Part shown: one piece after another, positions 1 through 7,250 of the stretch
Layout of the letters: each line of letters starts with the position of its first letter
Numbering within the stretch: the stretch's first letter is position 1
Assembly: GCA_025353985.1 (NCBI GenBank)
Contig: JANXNT010000661.1
Span: forward strand, 1 to 7,695
Origin: Limnoglobus sp.
GTDB lineage: Bacteria > Planctomycetota > Planctomycetia > Gemmatales > Gemmataceae
Reading direction: 5' to 3'
DNA: 7,695 bases
Program-made: the position numbers and the translations under genes
The notes under the pieces: model-generated
Told to the model about the DNA's origin: nothing
Databases searched by the model: none
What the model saw: the letters and a program-made list of their open reading frames with translations, nothing else

Positions 1-992
1 TGCTTCACCACCTGCTCGATCCTCGTTGGATAAAGGATCGCGAGCTATTGCTGAGTTCGTTGAATCTCGCAGCCGAAGCCCAAGGTTTGTTGTTCGCGGC
101 GGTGATCGACACGACGAACATGCGCCCCGATGCCGATCAGATTCAGCTATATGTGACGGTTCGCGAACTGGCGGCGGCGCACAGTACGTACATCCAGCGA
201 TACATGAAGCGCGAAGACCGCGTCGATCCGCGAACGTGGCCGAGCCTGAAACAACGGATCGCCGTCGCCACTTCGCCGTTACGCGATTCGCAGGTAAAGT
301 CTGGCGGCCTGAAAAAGATTCTGAATAACCTCAAATACAAGCTCGGCAAAGCGGGTGAAAACCCCAACACGTTCGACGATTGGCCGCGTGTGATCGAACT
401 GCTCGACGAAGCGGTATCTGCCGGTATGCCGCCAAGCCACCTTGAGACGCGCGAACAACTGGTGCCCGTTCTCGATGTCATTCCCGACGAAATCCCGTTA
501 CCGAAGAACGCGGCACTGGTGTTCCGCGAAATCGACGAATACCTTCGCCTGAAAGCCACGGTCGAGCAAGAAGCGGTGCCGGTCGATCGCGTGTCGGATG
601 AAGTCGTGCAAGTTGCGAAGTGGCTGAAGGGCCGTGCCATCGTGCTGATCGGAGGGCTGGTACGCCCCGAACACAAAGCCGCACTAATTCGCGCCTTCGG
701 TCTGAGCGATGTCTACTGGGAAACGGTGCCGGAACACAGTTCGATCAGCGCCTTCGAAGCGGGGATCATCCGCCCGGAGACGGCCATCGTGCTGCTCGCG
801 ATCCGCTGGTCGAGCCATTCGTACGCGGAAGTGCAACGCTTTTGCAGCGATCACGGCAAACTGCTGATACGGCTACCCGGCGGGTATCACCCCAACCAGG
901 TAGCGCATCAAATCATCATCCAAGCAGGCGACCGCCTCGCCGCAACCGTCACGGCTACGCCCGAATCCGCGAATGAGTTTTCGCAGTTGTAG
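1..992 (+). CDS. Partial CDS, C-terminal DUF2325-like domain protein of unknown function
   Basis: The reading frame is open from base 3 to a TAG stop at 990-992, giving 329 visible residues. It has no stop before the window edge, so the true start lies outside. A TTG at 48 could be read as a start, but the upstream in-frame residues (including DPRWIKDRELL) look like ordinary protein, so I treat the gene as 5'-truncated. The first 200 or so visible residues look mostly helical and charged, with no motif I recognise. From about base 633 the pattern changes to a small alpha/beta domain: a hydrophobic strand ending in IGG (VLIGG), then a conserved-looking EHSS, a strand AIVLLAIRWSSHS, and a final strand KLLIRLPGG. 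This layout, with His residues after the second and third strands, resembles DUF2325. That family has no established biochemical role that I can name. No signal peptide is visible because the N-terminus is missing. Coding status is strong, family assignment moderate, function unknown. Confidence 0.8.
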   Translation, partial: LHHLLDPRWIKDRELLLSSLNLAAEAQGLLFAAVIDTTNMRPDADQIQLYVTVRELAAAHSTYIQRYMKREDRVDPRTWPSLKQRIAVATSPLRDSQVKSGGLKKILNNLKYKLGKAGENPNTFDDWPRVIELLDEAVSAGMPPSHLETREQLVPVLDVIPDEIPLPKNAALVFREIDEYLRLKATVEQEAVPVDRVSDEVVQVAKWLKGRAIVLIGGLVRPEHKAALIRAFGLSDVYWETVPEHSSISAFEAGIIRPETAIVLLAIRWSSHSYAEVQRFCSDHGKLLIRLPGGYHPNQVAHQIIIQAGDRLAATVTATPESANEFSQL

Positions 993-1001
993 CCGGAATG
1001 G

Positions 1002-1029
1002 GTTGGCGTAAGAAACTCCTTCTTCCAAC
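1002..1029 (+). other. Stem-loop downstream of the DUF2325-like gene
   Basis: Inverted repeat ten bases after the TAG stop. The outer arms GTTGG (1002-1006) and CCAAC (1025-1029) pair, CGT (1007-1009) bulges out, and AAGAA (1010-1014) pairs with TTCTT (1020-1024) around a five-base loop. The ten pairs could form in RNA from either strand. No U-run follows on the plus strand, so it is not a canonical intrinsic terminator. It may be a weak terminator, an mRNA 3' end structure, or chance. Confidence 0.35.
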
Positions 1030-1108
1030 GATCCTGCTGGTTCGTGCTTGCGTTTCCTGTCGCTTCTCGCCACACTCATATCGTCACACCCACCAAACCG
1101 GGTTCTCC

Positions 1109-1113
1109 GGGAG
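1109..1113 (+). promoter_or_regulatory. Ribosome binding site for the exported hydrolase
   Basis: GGGAG lies nine bases before the ATG at 1123. It selects that ATG over the in-frame TTG at 1048, which would place extra residues in front of a normal-looking signal peptide. Confidence 0.6.
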
Positions 1114-1122
1114 ATTTTCCAT

Positions 1123-3150
1123 ATGTTCCGCACGCTGTTCGCTACCGTCATCGCGTTGTCACTCACTTACCCGCTTGTTGCGGACGACCCCGATTTTCGC
1201 GACTTCATTTCGGCGCAAGCGGTCGCACTGCGAGCAAACGAGAAATCGCCCGCGACGCTAGCGGAATGGCAAAAACAGCGTGGCGAACTGCGCGAGAAAT
1301 TGCTGGCGTCGTGGGGCGGATTCCCCAAAGAGCCGTGCCCGCTCGATGTGCAGAAGCACGGCGAACTCAAACGCGATGGTTACACTCTCGAAAAAATCAG
1401 CTTCCAAACGATGCCCGGCGTGCGCATGACTGCGAATGTGTACGTCCCGGAAAAGAAGGGCAAACTGCCCGCCATTCTGCAAGTTCACGGCCACTGGAAA
1501 GGCGCGAAGCAAGACCCTGTCGTACAGGCACGCTGCATCGGTGCGGCGAAGCTCGGCTTCTTCGTGCTCTGCGTCGATGCCTTCGGCGCGGGCGAACGCG
1601 GTATCGGTAAAGCACTCGGCGAGTACCACGGCGAGATGACCGGCGCGCTGCTTTACCCGATTGGCAAGCCACTTTCCGGTATTCAAGTTTACGAGAACAT
1701 GCGGGCGGTCGATTACCTGCAAACGCGGCCTGAAGTGGACGGCGCGAAGATCGGCATCACCGGCGCAAGCGGTGGCGGAAACCAGAGTATGTACTCCGGG
1801 GCGTGGGACGAACGCCTGAGAGCCGCCGTGCCGGTCTGCTCCGTTGGCAACTACCAAGCCTACTTGCGAACCGCGTGCTGCCTGTGCGAAGTCGTACCCG
1901 GCGCGCTAACATACACCGAAGAATGGGGCGTGCTCAGCCTGACGGCACCACGCGGGCTAATGGTCGTCAGCGCGACGAAAGATGCGTACCAGTTCTCCGT
2001 CGAGCAAGCGAAGAAGTCGATCGCACGAGCAACGCCGGTGTTCGAACTCGCTGGAAAAAAAGCGAATTTACGCCACGCGATATTCGAGAGTGGGCACGAT
2101 TACAACAAGGCAATGCGCGAAGCGATGTACGGCTGGATGACGTTGCACCTGAAAGGCGAAGGCGATGGCAGCCCGATTCGCGACCCGGAAATCCGCACGG
2201 AAACACCGGAAGACATTCGCTGTTTTCCCGGCACGACGCGTGCTGACAACTGGCTGACACTGCCAAAATTCGCGGCTTCCGAAGGCAAGAAATTACTCGA
2301 ACAAAAAGTGCCACCCAAGACGGCCGCCGAGTGGGCGACGACGAGTGAGGCGATGCGAATGACACTCGTGAACAAAGTCTTCGGCGGGTTCCCAGATCGT
2401 GCGAAATTGGCGAAGCAAATGCAAGTCGAAGCGAAGATCCTGCGCTTCGCGCCCGAGCCGGGACTGATGCTAAAGGCCGACTTACGCGAGTACGACCCGA
2501 AAAAACCGGTGACGATTCTGCTGAATTTCCAGGGACGCGATGTCGCTGCGAAAAGCGAACTGGCCAAGGAAGTTCGTGCCGCGGGTGGCAACTTCATTAC
2601 CTTCGACCTTCGCGGAATGGGCATCGCGGGCGATACCATTGGCCGTGCGCCGGACCATAATTCCGCGGAATGGTCGCTGTGGCTCGGTAGATCGTTACTC
2701 GGCCAGTGGACGTTCGATGTCGTGCGGCTACTAGACTACTTGGAGGACACCGAAGGTTTGCCGAAAGACGTGACGATCATCGGCGACGGCTCCGCCGGTT
2801 TGGTCGCACTCGCGGTAGGAGCGATCGAGCCACGGATCGCGAAAGTGGCGGCAGTCGGTTCGCTCGGAAGTTACATTTCCGACGAACCATACGTCGGCCA
2901 GCGACTTGGGTTGATGGCACCCGGTATCCTTCGCGACATTGGCGATGTCACACACTTAGCGGCACTCGCGGCACCGAAACGAGTCGTGATCGCCGGTGCG
3001 GTCTACGGTGGCGGAAAAGCTTTTAGCGAAGCCGAAATGATCGCAAACTACCGGCCAGCCACTAACATTTGGGCCTTGTTAAAAGCGATGCCAGAACTGA
3101 AAATAACACATGCAGCCAGCGCCGCCGACGTGCTGAAGATGCTCAAATAA
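1123..3150 (+). CDS. Exported two-domain alpha/beta hydrolase, acetylxylan-esterase-like
   Basis: The 675-residue protein starts at ATG 1123. The frame stays open to a TTG at 1048, but the ATG has a ribosome binding site and begins a signal peptide: FRTLFATVIALSLTYPLVA, with probable cleavage near residue 20 before DDPDF, so the protein is likely periplasmic or secreted. Residues 60-345 form an alpha/beta-hydrolase domain of the acetylxylan-esterase/prolyl-oligopeptidase-like type. It has the oxyanion strand region QVHGHW, nucleophile elbow GASGGGN with Ser216, likely acid Asp287 in SATKDAYQF, and His325 in ESGHDYN. A Cys cluster (RTACCLCE, 252-255) lies between nucleophile and acid. Residues 430-675 look like a second hydrolase domain (FITFDLRGMG, elbow DGSAG with Ser557, a final His663), but the expected acid position reads AVYGGG, so it may be inactive. 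The probable reaction is deacetylation of acetylated polysaccharides or oligosaccharides. The substrate is inferred from family only; a peptidase or other esterase is possible. Thirteen bases separate it from the next gene. Confidence 0.85.
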   Translation: MFRTLFATVIALSLTYPLVADDPDFRDFISAQAVALRANEKSPATLAEWQKQRGELREKLLASWGGFPKEPCPLDVQKHGELKRDGYTLEKISFQTMPGVRMTANVYVPEKKGKLPAILQVHGHWKGAKQDPVVQARCIGAAKLGFFVLCVDAFGAGERGIGKALGEYHGEMTGALLYPIGKPLSGIQVYENMRAVDYLQTRPEVDGAKIGITGASGGGNQSMYSGAWDERLRAAVPVCSVGNYQAYLRTACCLCEVVPGALTYTEEWGVLSLTAPRGLMVVSATKDAYQFSVEQAKKSIARATPVFELAGKKANLRHAIFESGHDYNKAMREAMYGWMTLHLKGEGDGSPIRDPEIRTETPEDIRCFPGTTRADNWLTLPKFAASEGKKLLEQKVPPKTAAEWATTSEAMRMTLVNKVFGGFPDRAKLAKQMQVEAKILRFAPEPGLMLKADLREYDPKKPVTILLNFQGRDVAAKSELAKEVRAAGGNFITFDLRGMGIAGDTIGRAPDHNSAEWSLWLGRSLLGQWTFDVVRLLDYLEDTEGLPKDVTIIGDGSAGLVALAVGAIEPRIAKVAAVGSLGSYISDEPYVGQRLGLMAPGILRDIGDVTHLAALAAPKRVVIAGAVYGGGKAFSEAEMIANYRPATNIWALLKAMPELKITHAASAADVLKMLK

Positions 3151-3152
3151 TC

Positions 3153-3157
3153 GAGGG
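3153..3157 (+). promoter_or_regulatory. Ribosome binding site for the uracil-DNA glycosylase
   Basis: GAGGG lies six bases before the GTG at 3164 and just after the upstream TAA (3148-3150). Its spacing is what decides in favour of the GTG start. Confidence 0.65.
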
Positions 3158-3163
3158 AATATC

Positions 3164-3913
3164 GTGGCGAAGAAAAACACAAACGAAACGCCGAGCCTGT
3201 TCGATGTGCAAGAACCGGACGCGGTGATCGAGCCGCCCGCCGGTTTCCCCGCCACGTGGGCCACGGCGTTGGCGGCGGAATTCGGGGAAGCGTACTTCTC
3301 GAAATTGCAAGAATTTGTGACAGCGGAGCGTCAGTCGAGTCAGATTTTCCCAGCGGAAGTGGATGTGTACAACGCCTATCGTTTCGCGCCACTGGACGCC
3401 GTGAAAGTCGTGCTGCTCGGGCAAGACCCGTACCCGACGCCCGGCCATGCGCATGGGTTGTGTTTCTCTGTGCGGCCCGGCGTGACGATACCGGCATCGC
3501 TCCGCAACATTTATCAGGAACGCCAATCGGACCTCGGCATCGCACCCGCAAAGCACGGCTACCTCGCATCGTGGGCGACGCAAGGAATCCTGATGTTGAA
3601 CGCGGTACTTACCGTACGTTCGGGTACGCCGAATTCGCACGCCAACAAGGGCTGGGAGAAATTCACCGATGCCACGCTGAAGGCCGTGAACGCGAAAACG
3701 ACGCCTGTGGTATTTGTGCTATGGGGCGGGTACGCCCAGAAAAAACGCCCGCTGATCGACGAATCGCGACATGCCGTGATCGCGTCGGTACACCCGTCGC
3801 CACTGTCGGCCAGCGCCGGCTTTTTCGGCAGCAAGCCATTCTCGAAGATCAACGCACAACTCGCTGACAAGGGTCTGTCACCGATCGACTGGACGCTACC
3901 CGAGAAAGTGTAA
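3164..3913 (+). CDS. ung: Uracil-DNA glycosylase, family 1
   Basis: A 249-residue cytoplasmic base-excision-repair enzyme that removes uracil from DNA. All family-1 landmarks are present in order. The water-activating loop is GQDPYPTPGHAHG (86-98) with catalytic Asp88 and Tyr90. The uracil-stacking Phe101 is in LCFSV. Asn146 in LMLNAVLTV reads the uracil, and SHANKGWEKFTD follows. The DNA-intercalating loop HPSPLSASAGFFG carries His210 and Leu214. The start is GTG, chosen from the well-placed GAGGG. The loop reads YPTPGHA rather than the enterobacterial YHGPGQA; I recall the PTPGHA form from actinobacterial enzymes, so this is a known type of variation and activity is expected. The first 30 residues are extra to the core, with SLFDV at 11-15 faintly recalling a clamp-binding peptide but too degenerate to claim. 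The 13-base gap to the upstream esterase suggests co-transcription without an obvious functional link. The stop abuts the stop of the convergent kinase gene. Confidence 0.97.
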   Translation: MAKKNTNETPSLFDVQEPDAVIEPPAGFPATWATALAAEFGEAYFSKLQEFVTAERQSSQIFPAEVDVYNAYRFAPLDAVKVVLLGQDPYPTPGHAHGLCFSVRPGVTIPASLRNIYQERQSDLGIAPAKHGYLASWATQGILMLNAVLTVRSGTPNSHANKGWEKFTDATLKAVNAKTTPVVFVLWGGYAQKKRPLIDESRHAVIASVHPSPLSASAGFFGSKPFSKINAQLADKGLSPIDWTLPEKV

Positions 3914-5605
3914 TCACTTCGCGGGCATCGGGAACTCGATGCGGAAGCTCGCGCCTTTCAGCGGTTCGGACTCGATTTCGAGCAAGGCATGATGGTGTTC
4001 GAGCACCACCGCGACGAACGACAACCCGAGGCCCATCCCCGCACTATAGCCTTCATACAAAGCATTATCGCGCTTCGTGGTGAAGTGCGTTCGCAGGCAG
4101 TTCGCTTTCACGGCTTCGGTCATGCCGATGCCGTTGTCGCTCACTTCGAGAACCGCATTCTCCGTTGTTCGCCGCGAACTGAGTGTGATTTCGCCCTTCC
4201 ACGATGCGGCCTCAATCAGCCGTTGTTTGCGAATAATCGGGTCGATCGTGTTTTCCTTGCGAGCAATTTCGCGAAGGTGATTTCGCATCTCGAAGGTTGC
4301 ATCGCGGGCGTTGAAGATCAGGTTTTCGATGGTTTGTTGCAGGTGTGACAAGTCGCCATCGATTTCGAGCGAGCCGGGTTCGATGTCCGCGATAATGCGC
4401 ACTTTCCACTTGTCCCAAGCCATTTCGGACCACGTTTGCACCGTCGCGAGGATGAGTGGGTTGAGGTCGATTCGCGCGACTTCGGCGTTGCCGGGGTTTC
4501 GGCTCACGGTGCGTAAAATTTGCTGAAGCCGTTCGGTCACCGTGCCGAGCGTCGAGCGAACTTCGTGCAACATGCCTTCTTGTTCGCCGGACAATCCGTT
4601 GGCATCGATGCAGCGCACGAGGAGATCGTTCGGGCGAACGAGCAGGTTCTTGATGTTGTGCGCGTAACTGCCCGCCATGATGCCGATGCTCGCGTAGAGT
4701 TGCGATTTCATTTCGAGCGCAGCCTTCTCCGCTTCGGCGGTGCGCCGCGACAAATCCGCCGTTGCGAGCTGCTGCTGAAGCAATTTCCCCTTCAGTTCGC
4801 GTCGCGCTTTCTCGGCTTCATCTTGTTTCCAGAGCGATTGCAGTAGCTCCAGTTCGCGGTGTTCTTTCTCCGCCACTGCTGTTAATCTTGCGACTTCGCG
4901 GTGTCGTTCACGCATCAGGAATCGATACACGAACAGCGTGGCCAGTGCCGTGGCCGTCAGGAGTAATGCCCCGGCAACGAACGATTCGCGGCGGCTGTCT
5001 TCGTACTGTTGTTGCAGTTTGTTGAAGGCGTGAACGCGGTACTCGCAGCGGATGATTGCACGCCGATCGTCTTTGCCGAGTGGCTCGTATTCGAGCAGGC
5101 GAATCTGCCCTTCCTTTTGCCGTGCTGGCCGCGGCACGGTCGATACCCACTCGATCGAATCGCCATCGGTTGGCTTGCGATTCGCTGCGGCAAGGTCGAT
5201 CTGAATGCGATAGATTTCCGGAAACAAAGGCAACTGGTTCACGTACGCGCGGGTCGGCTCGGCGAGCGACCGCATATGCTCGGCGATCTCGGTACGCTTG
5301 ATTTCCAGTCGTTTTGGGTCCGCTGTGCCCGTCGGGTCGTCGTCGCGCAATCTAACATATTCCTTCACAAGTTCTGGCAACGTCTTGCGAAAGTTCCGCG
5401 CTTCATCGAGCCATTCGCGGATTGCGGCACGGTCGGCGTTCTCGGACCAGTTCGCGCGTGCCATAAGAACCATCGCCAGCCAGACGACGAGAATGCCCCA
5501 AAGAATGACGACCGGCGCGAGGCCACCGACGTATTTCCAGACGGCGCGGCGTGCGGGTAATGCGATGGCTTGCGCCGTTGATTCGGAAAGCGGGGAGCGG
5601 TTCAT
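3914..5605 (-). CDS. Transmembrane sensor histidine kinase
   Basis: The 563-residue kinase starts at the ATG at 5605-5603, supported by GGAGG eight bases upstream and by a 4-base ATGA overlap with the preceding gene. An open extension to 5668 is less likely. Domain order: short cytoplasmic tail; membrane segment at about 28-49; extracytoplasmic region of about 155 residues (51-207) with no PAS or Cache motif I recognise; membrane segment at about 208-231; a long charged coiled coil (233-305) with no evident HAMP; a phospho-acceptor helix with GSYAHNIKNLL and His316; then an HATPase domain. The ATP site shows the N box IENLIFNARDA (Asn428, Asn432), G1 box SDNGIGM (490-495), F box THFTTK and G2 box GMGLGLSF (523-530). 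All look intact, so autophosphorylation is expected. The residue after His316 is Asn rather than the usual Glu or Asp. No receiver domain is fused and no response regulator gene is visible. It is translationally coupled to the binding-protein-like gene, which suggests that this protein supplies its signal. Kinase identity is certain; ligand and partner are unknown. Confidence 0.95.
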   Translation of the reverse strand: MNRSPLSESTAQAIALPARRAVWKYVGGLAPVVILWGILVVWLAMVLMARANWSENADRAAIREWLDEARNFRKTLPELVKEYVRLRDDDPTGTADPKRLEIKRTEIAEHMRSLAEPTRAYVNQLPLFPEIYRIQIDLAAANRKPTDGDSIEWVSTVPRPARQKEGQIRLLEYEPLGKDDRRAIIRCEYRVHAFNKLQQQYEDSRRESFVAGALLLTATALATLFVYRFLMRERHREVARLTAVAEKEHRELELLQSLWKQDEAEKARRELKGKLLQQQLATADLSRRTAEAEKAALEMKSQLYASIGIMAGSYAHNIKNLLVRPNDLLVRCIDANGLSGEQEGMLHEVRSTLGTVTERLQQILRTVSRNPGNAEVARIDLNPLILATVQTWSEMAWDKWKVRIIADIEPGSLEIDGDLSHLQQTIENLIFNARDATFEMRNHLREIARKENTIDPIIRKQRLIEAASWKGEITLSSRRTTENAVLEVSDNGIGMTEAVKANCLRTHFTTKRDNALYEGYSAGMGLGLSFVAVVLEHHHALLEIESEPLKGASFRIEFPMPAK

Positions 5606-7209
5606 CCGTTGGCCCTCCCGACGGGGCGACGCGTTTGATCGAGCATCCATGCCCGCACGAGTTCCCATTCGCCGCCGCGGGTTTTCCGCCAGACTTCGAC
5701 GCGGGCTTCTGGCATGCCGATGCCGACTTCATCGGGTTCGATCAGTGGCTTTAACACCATCACGTACTCGCCGGTGCCGCCTTTGCGGTTGCCGGTTGCG
5801 TCGAAGAAACCCGTCGCGGGATCGCGGAAGCGGTTGGCGATGTCGTCCGCACTCGCACCGAGAGTTTCACTTGGTTTTGCGTACGCGGCGGCACTTAACG
5901 TGCGTACGATTTCCGCGAAGTGCAACACGTCTTCGGTACTACTCGGCGGGGTGAGTGCCGCCGCAGCGGGGATCGCGCGAGCAGGGTTCGCTTCGTCCCA
6001 AGCAATCGGGTTGTTGTGCGTGAACAGCACGAGCGGGATCGGCATCCCGCGGATCGGCCATGCGAATTCGCCATCGCGCAGGATCGTGTTCACGCCCATG
6101 CCGTCACCGTTAATCGCGACGAGTTCGCGGCCAATCGTTGGCGACGAGGCCGCGAGCACACGCAAGAAGCGTCGTGCCGGCGATGGCACTGTCGGCACGA
6201 TCAGCAGCGAGCGTTGCGGTGGCAGACGGCGGAGTTCCTTAATCATCGAGTCGGCAGCTTCCTCTTCGGCGCGGTTCGGCGTGGTGAATCCACCGACGCT
6301 GAACGGCACCTGCCAGCCCGAAATCGATGCCGTCACGGGTGGCCATGCGGGCGGCCGATACGCTTGCAGCACCTTCGGGAGCGCATCGCGACACTGGCCG
6401 ATGAGGTCGCTCGAATACGGGTCGTCGTCCCAATCGACGTAGCAGATATTCGGCTTGTGCTGAAGGGCATACGTGGAAAGTAACCCCGAGCCGACGGCTT
6501 GCATCGCGATACCCGCAAACGACTGCGGACGCAGGTTCGGCGACTGCCAAACGAAGTCGAGCATCGCCTCGGCCATCTGCCGATTGTTGAAGCAAAAGCG
6601 GAACGAACGGTTCGGATAAATTTGCAACAAATCCGAGTCTACTCCATCGCCATCTTCGCGAACGCCGGTCTCGCTTGCACCCGAATGGACCTTCTCTGCC
6701 GTTGCATTCGTAATCAGAAATAACGGGCGATCGCCGCTCCATTCGGTCTGTCGTGCGAGCGCCCATGCCATCTCGAGTGCGCGATCGCTCGAGCCACCGC
6801 CGATCACGGCCAGCGGAGCGGGGTCGCGCTGTGCGAGTCGTTTCATCCAGAACATTGGGCGATGGTCGCTGCTGAGTTTGTACCAGCGAATCCGCAACTT
6901 CCCGGCGCGCCCTTCCATGCCGATGACCACTTCCGGAACGGCGGTCGTTTGTTCGAGAAATGCGGTCGTGTCGTCGATGGTCATGCCCGGCGTCAACAGG
7001 CTCGCGCGATGAACTCCCGATACGAATCGTTCCCAGTTCGCGCCGCTCGTCGTAGTGTTGAACCACGCGATTTCCTGATCGCCCGTCGGGACGGACATCG
7101 GTGCCGCATACGTTGTCGGCGTCAGCCCCGGCACGCGCACACCGTACGCCAACAGCGCGACGGGCAAGCAGACTAACGTAATCATCAACGGCCAACGCAG
7201 GCGTTTCAT
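5602..7209 (-). CDS. Exported protein resembling type-1 periplasmic binding (LIV-receptor-like) proteins
   Basis: The 535-residue protein starts at ATG 7209-7207, chosen because it opens with a typical export sequence: basic KRLR, then a hydrophobic stretch at 6-23. The open extension to 7344 would overlap the upstream gene. No clear Shine-Dalgarno sequence precedes the ATG. There is no lipobox, so it is either cleaved (perhaps near 35-36) or held by an N-terminal anchor. The body has the strand/helix rhythm of Leu/Ile/Val-type receptors: VIGGGSSDRALEMA (135-148), PLFLITNATAEKV (162-174), RSFRFCFNNRQMAEAMLDFV (201-220), NICYVDWDDDPYSSDL (254-269), SLLIVPTVPSP (334-344) and LVAINGDGMG (363-372). 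An acidic EDGDGVDSD stretch (185-193) resembles a calcium-binding loop. The C-terminal 80 residues (DPATGFFDATGNRKGG, then EYVMVLKP) complete the fold or form an extra beta unit. No ABC permease or ATPase genes accompany it, and its stop overlaps the start of the kinase gene, so a receptor role is more likely than transport. The fold assignment is by pattern only. Confidence 0.75.
   Translation of the reverse strand: MKRLRWPLMITLVCLPVALLAYGVRVPGLTPTTYAAPMSVPTGDQEIAWFNTTTSGANWERFVSGVHRASLLTPGMTIDDTTAFLEQTTAVPEVVIGMEGRAGKLRIRWYKLSSDHRPMFWMKRLAQRDPAPLAVIGGGSSDRALEMAWALARQTEWSGDRPLFLITNATAEKVHSGASETGVREDGDGVDSDLLQIYPNRSFRFCFNNRQMAEAMLDFVWQSPNLRPQSFAGIAMQAVGSGLLSTYALQHKPNICYVDWDDDPYSSDLIGQCRDALPKVLQAYRPPAWPPVTASISGWQVPFSVGGFTTPNRAEEEAADSMIKELRRLPPQRSLLIVPTVPSPARRFLRVLAASSPTIGRELVAINGDGMGVNTILRDGEFAWPIRGMPIPLVLFTHNNPIAWDEANPARAIPAAAALTPPSSTEDVLHFAEIVRTLSAAAYAKPSETLGASADDIANRFRDPATGFFDATGNRKGGTGEYVMVLKPLIEPDEVGIGMPEARVEVWRKTRGGEWELVRAWMLDQTRRPVGRANG
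5614..5618 (-). promoter_or_regulatory. Ribosome binding site for the histidine kinase, inside the upstream gene
   Basis: On the minus strand GGAGG lies eight bases before the kinase ATG, inside the last codons of the binding-protein-like gene. Together with the ATGA overlap (5605-5602) it fixes the kinase start and indicates translational coupling. Confidence 0.7.
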
Positions 7210-7231
7210 GGTGCGGCTCAAGCGTGCGAAC

Positions 7232-7248
7232 GACGCAGATTGTGCGTC
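7232..7248 (-). other. Short stem-loop between the acyltransferase and binding-protein-like genes
   Basis: Perfect six-base arms GACGCA and TGCGTC flank a five-base loop, starting three bases after the acyltransferase stop. It fills much of the 41-base gap. No U-run follows on the minus strand, so it does not look like a strong terminator and read-through into the downstream gene is expected. It might modulate mRNA processing or relative expression, or be chance. Confidence 0.3.
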
Positions 7249-7250
7249 TG

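Noticed and set aside
1098..1111. CCGG-loop-CCGG hairpin overlapping the esterase ribosome binding site, a possible translational switch
   Set aside because: Only four base pairs, and CCGG is self-complementary and common at this GC; no riboswitch-like structure around it.
1258..1857. 199-residue open frame opposite the esterase gene
   Set aside because: Lies wholly antisense to a gene with clear catalytic motifs and shows no motif of its own.
3194..3208. SLFDV near the glycosylase N-terminus as a sliding-clamp-binding peptide
   Set aside because: It lacks the conserved Gln and the first Leu of the bacterial QL(S/D)LF consensus, so the resemblance is too weak.
5298..5954. 218-residue plus-strand open frame antisense to the kinase and binding-protein-like junction
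   Set aside because: Arg/Ser-rich composition typical of antisense frames, and both opposing genes are well supported.
5602..7209. Reading the exported protein as part of an amino-acid ABC transporter
   Set aside because: No permease or ATPase gene is in the window and the gene is coupled to a kinase; genes outside the window cannot be excluded.
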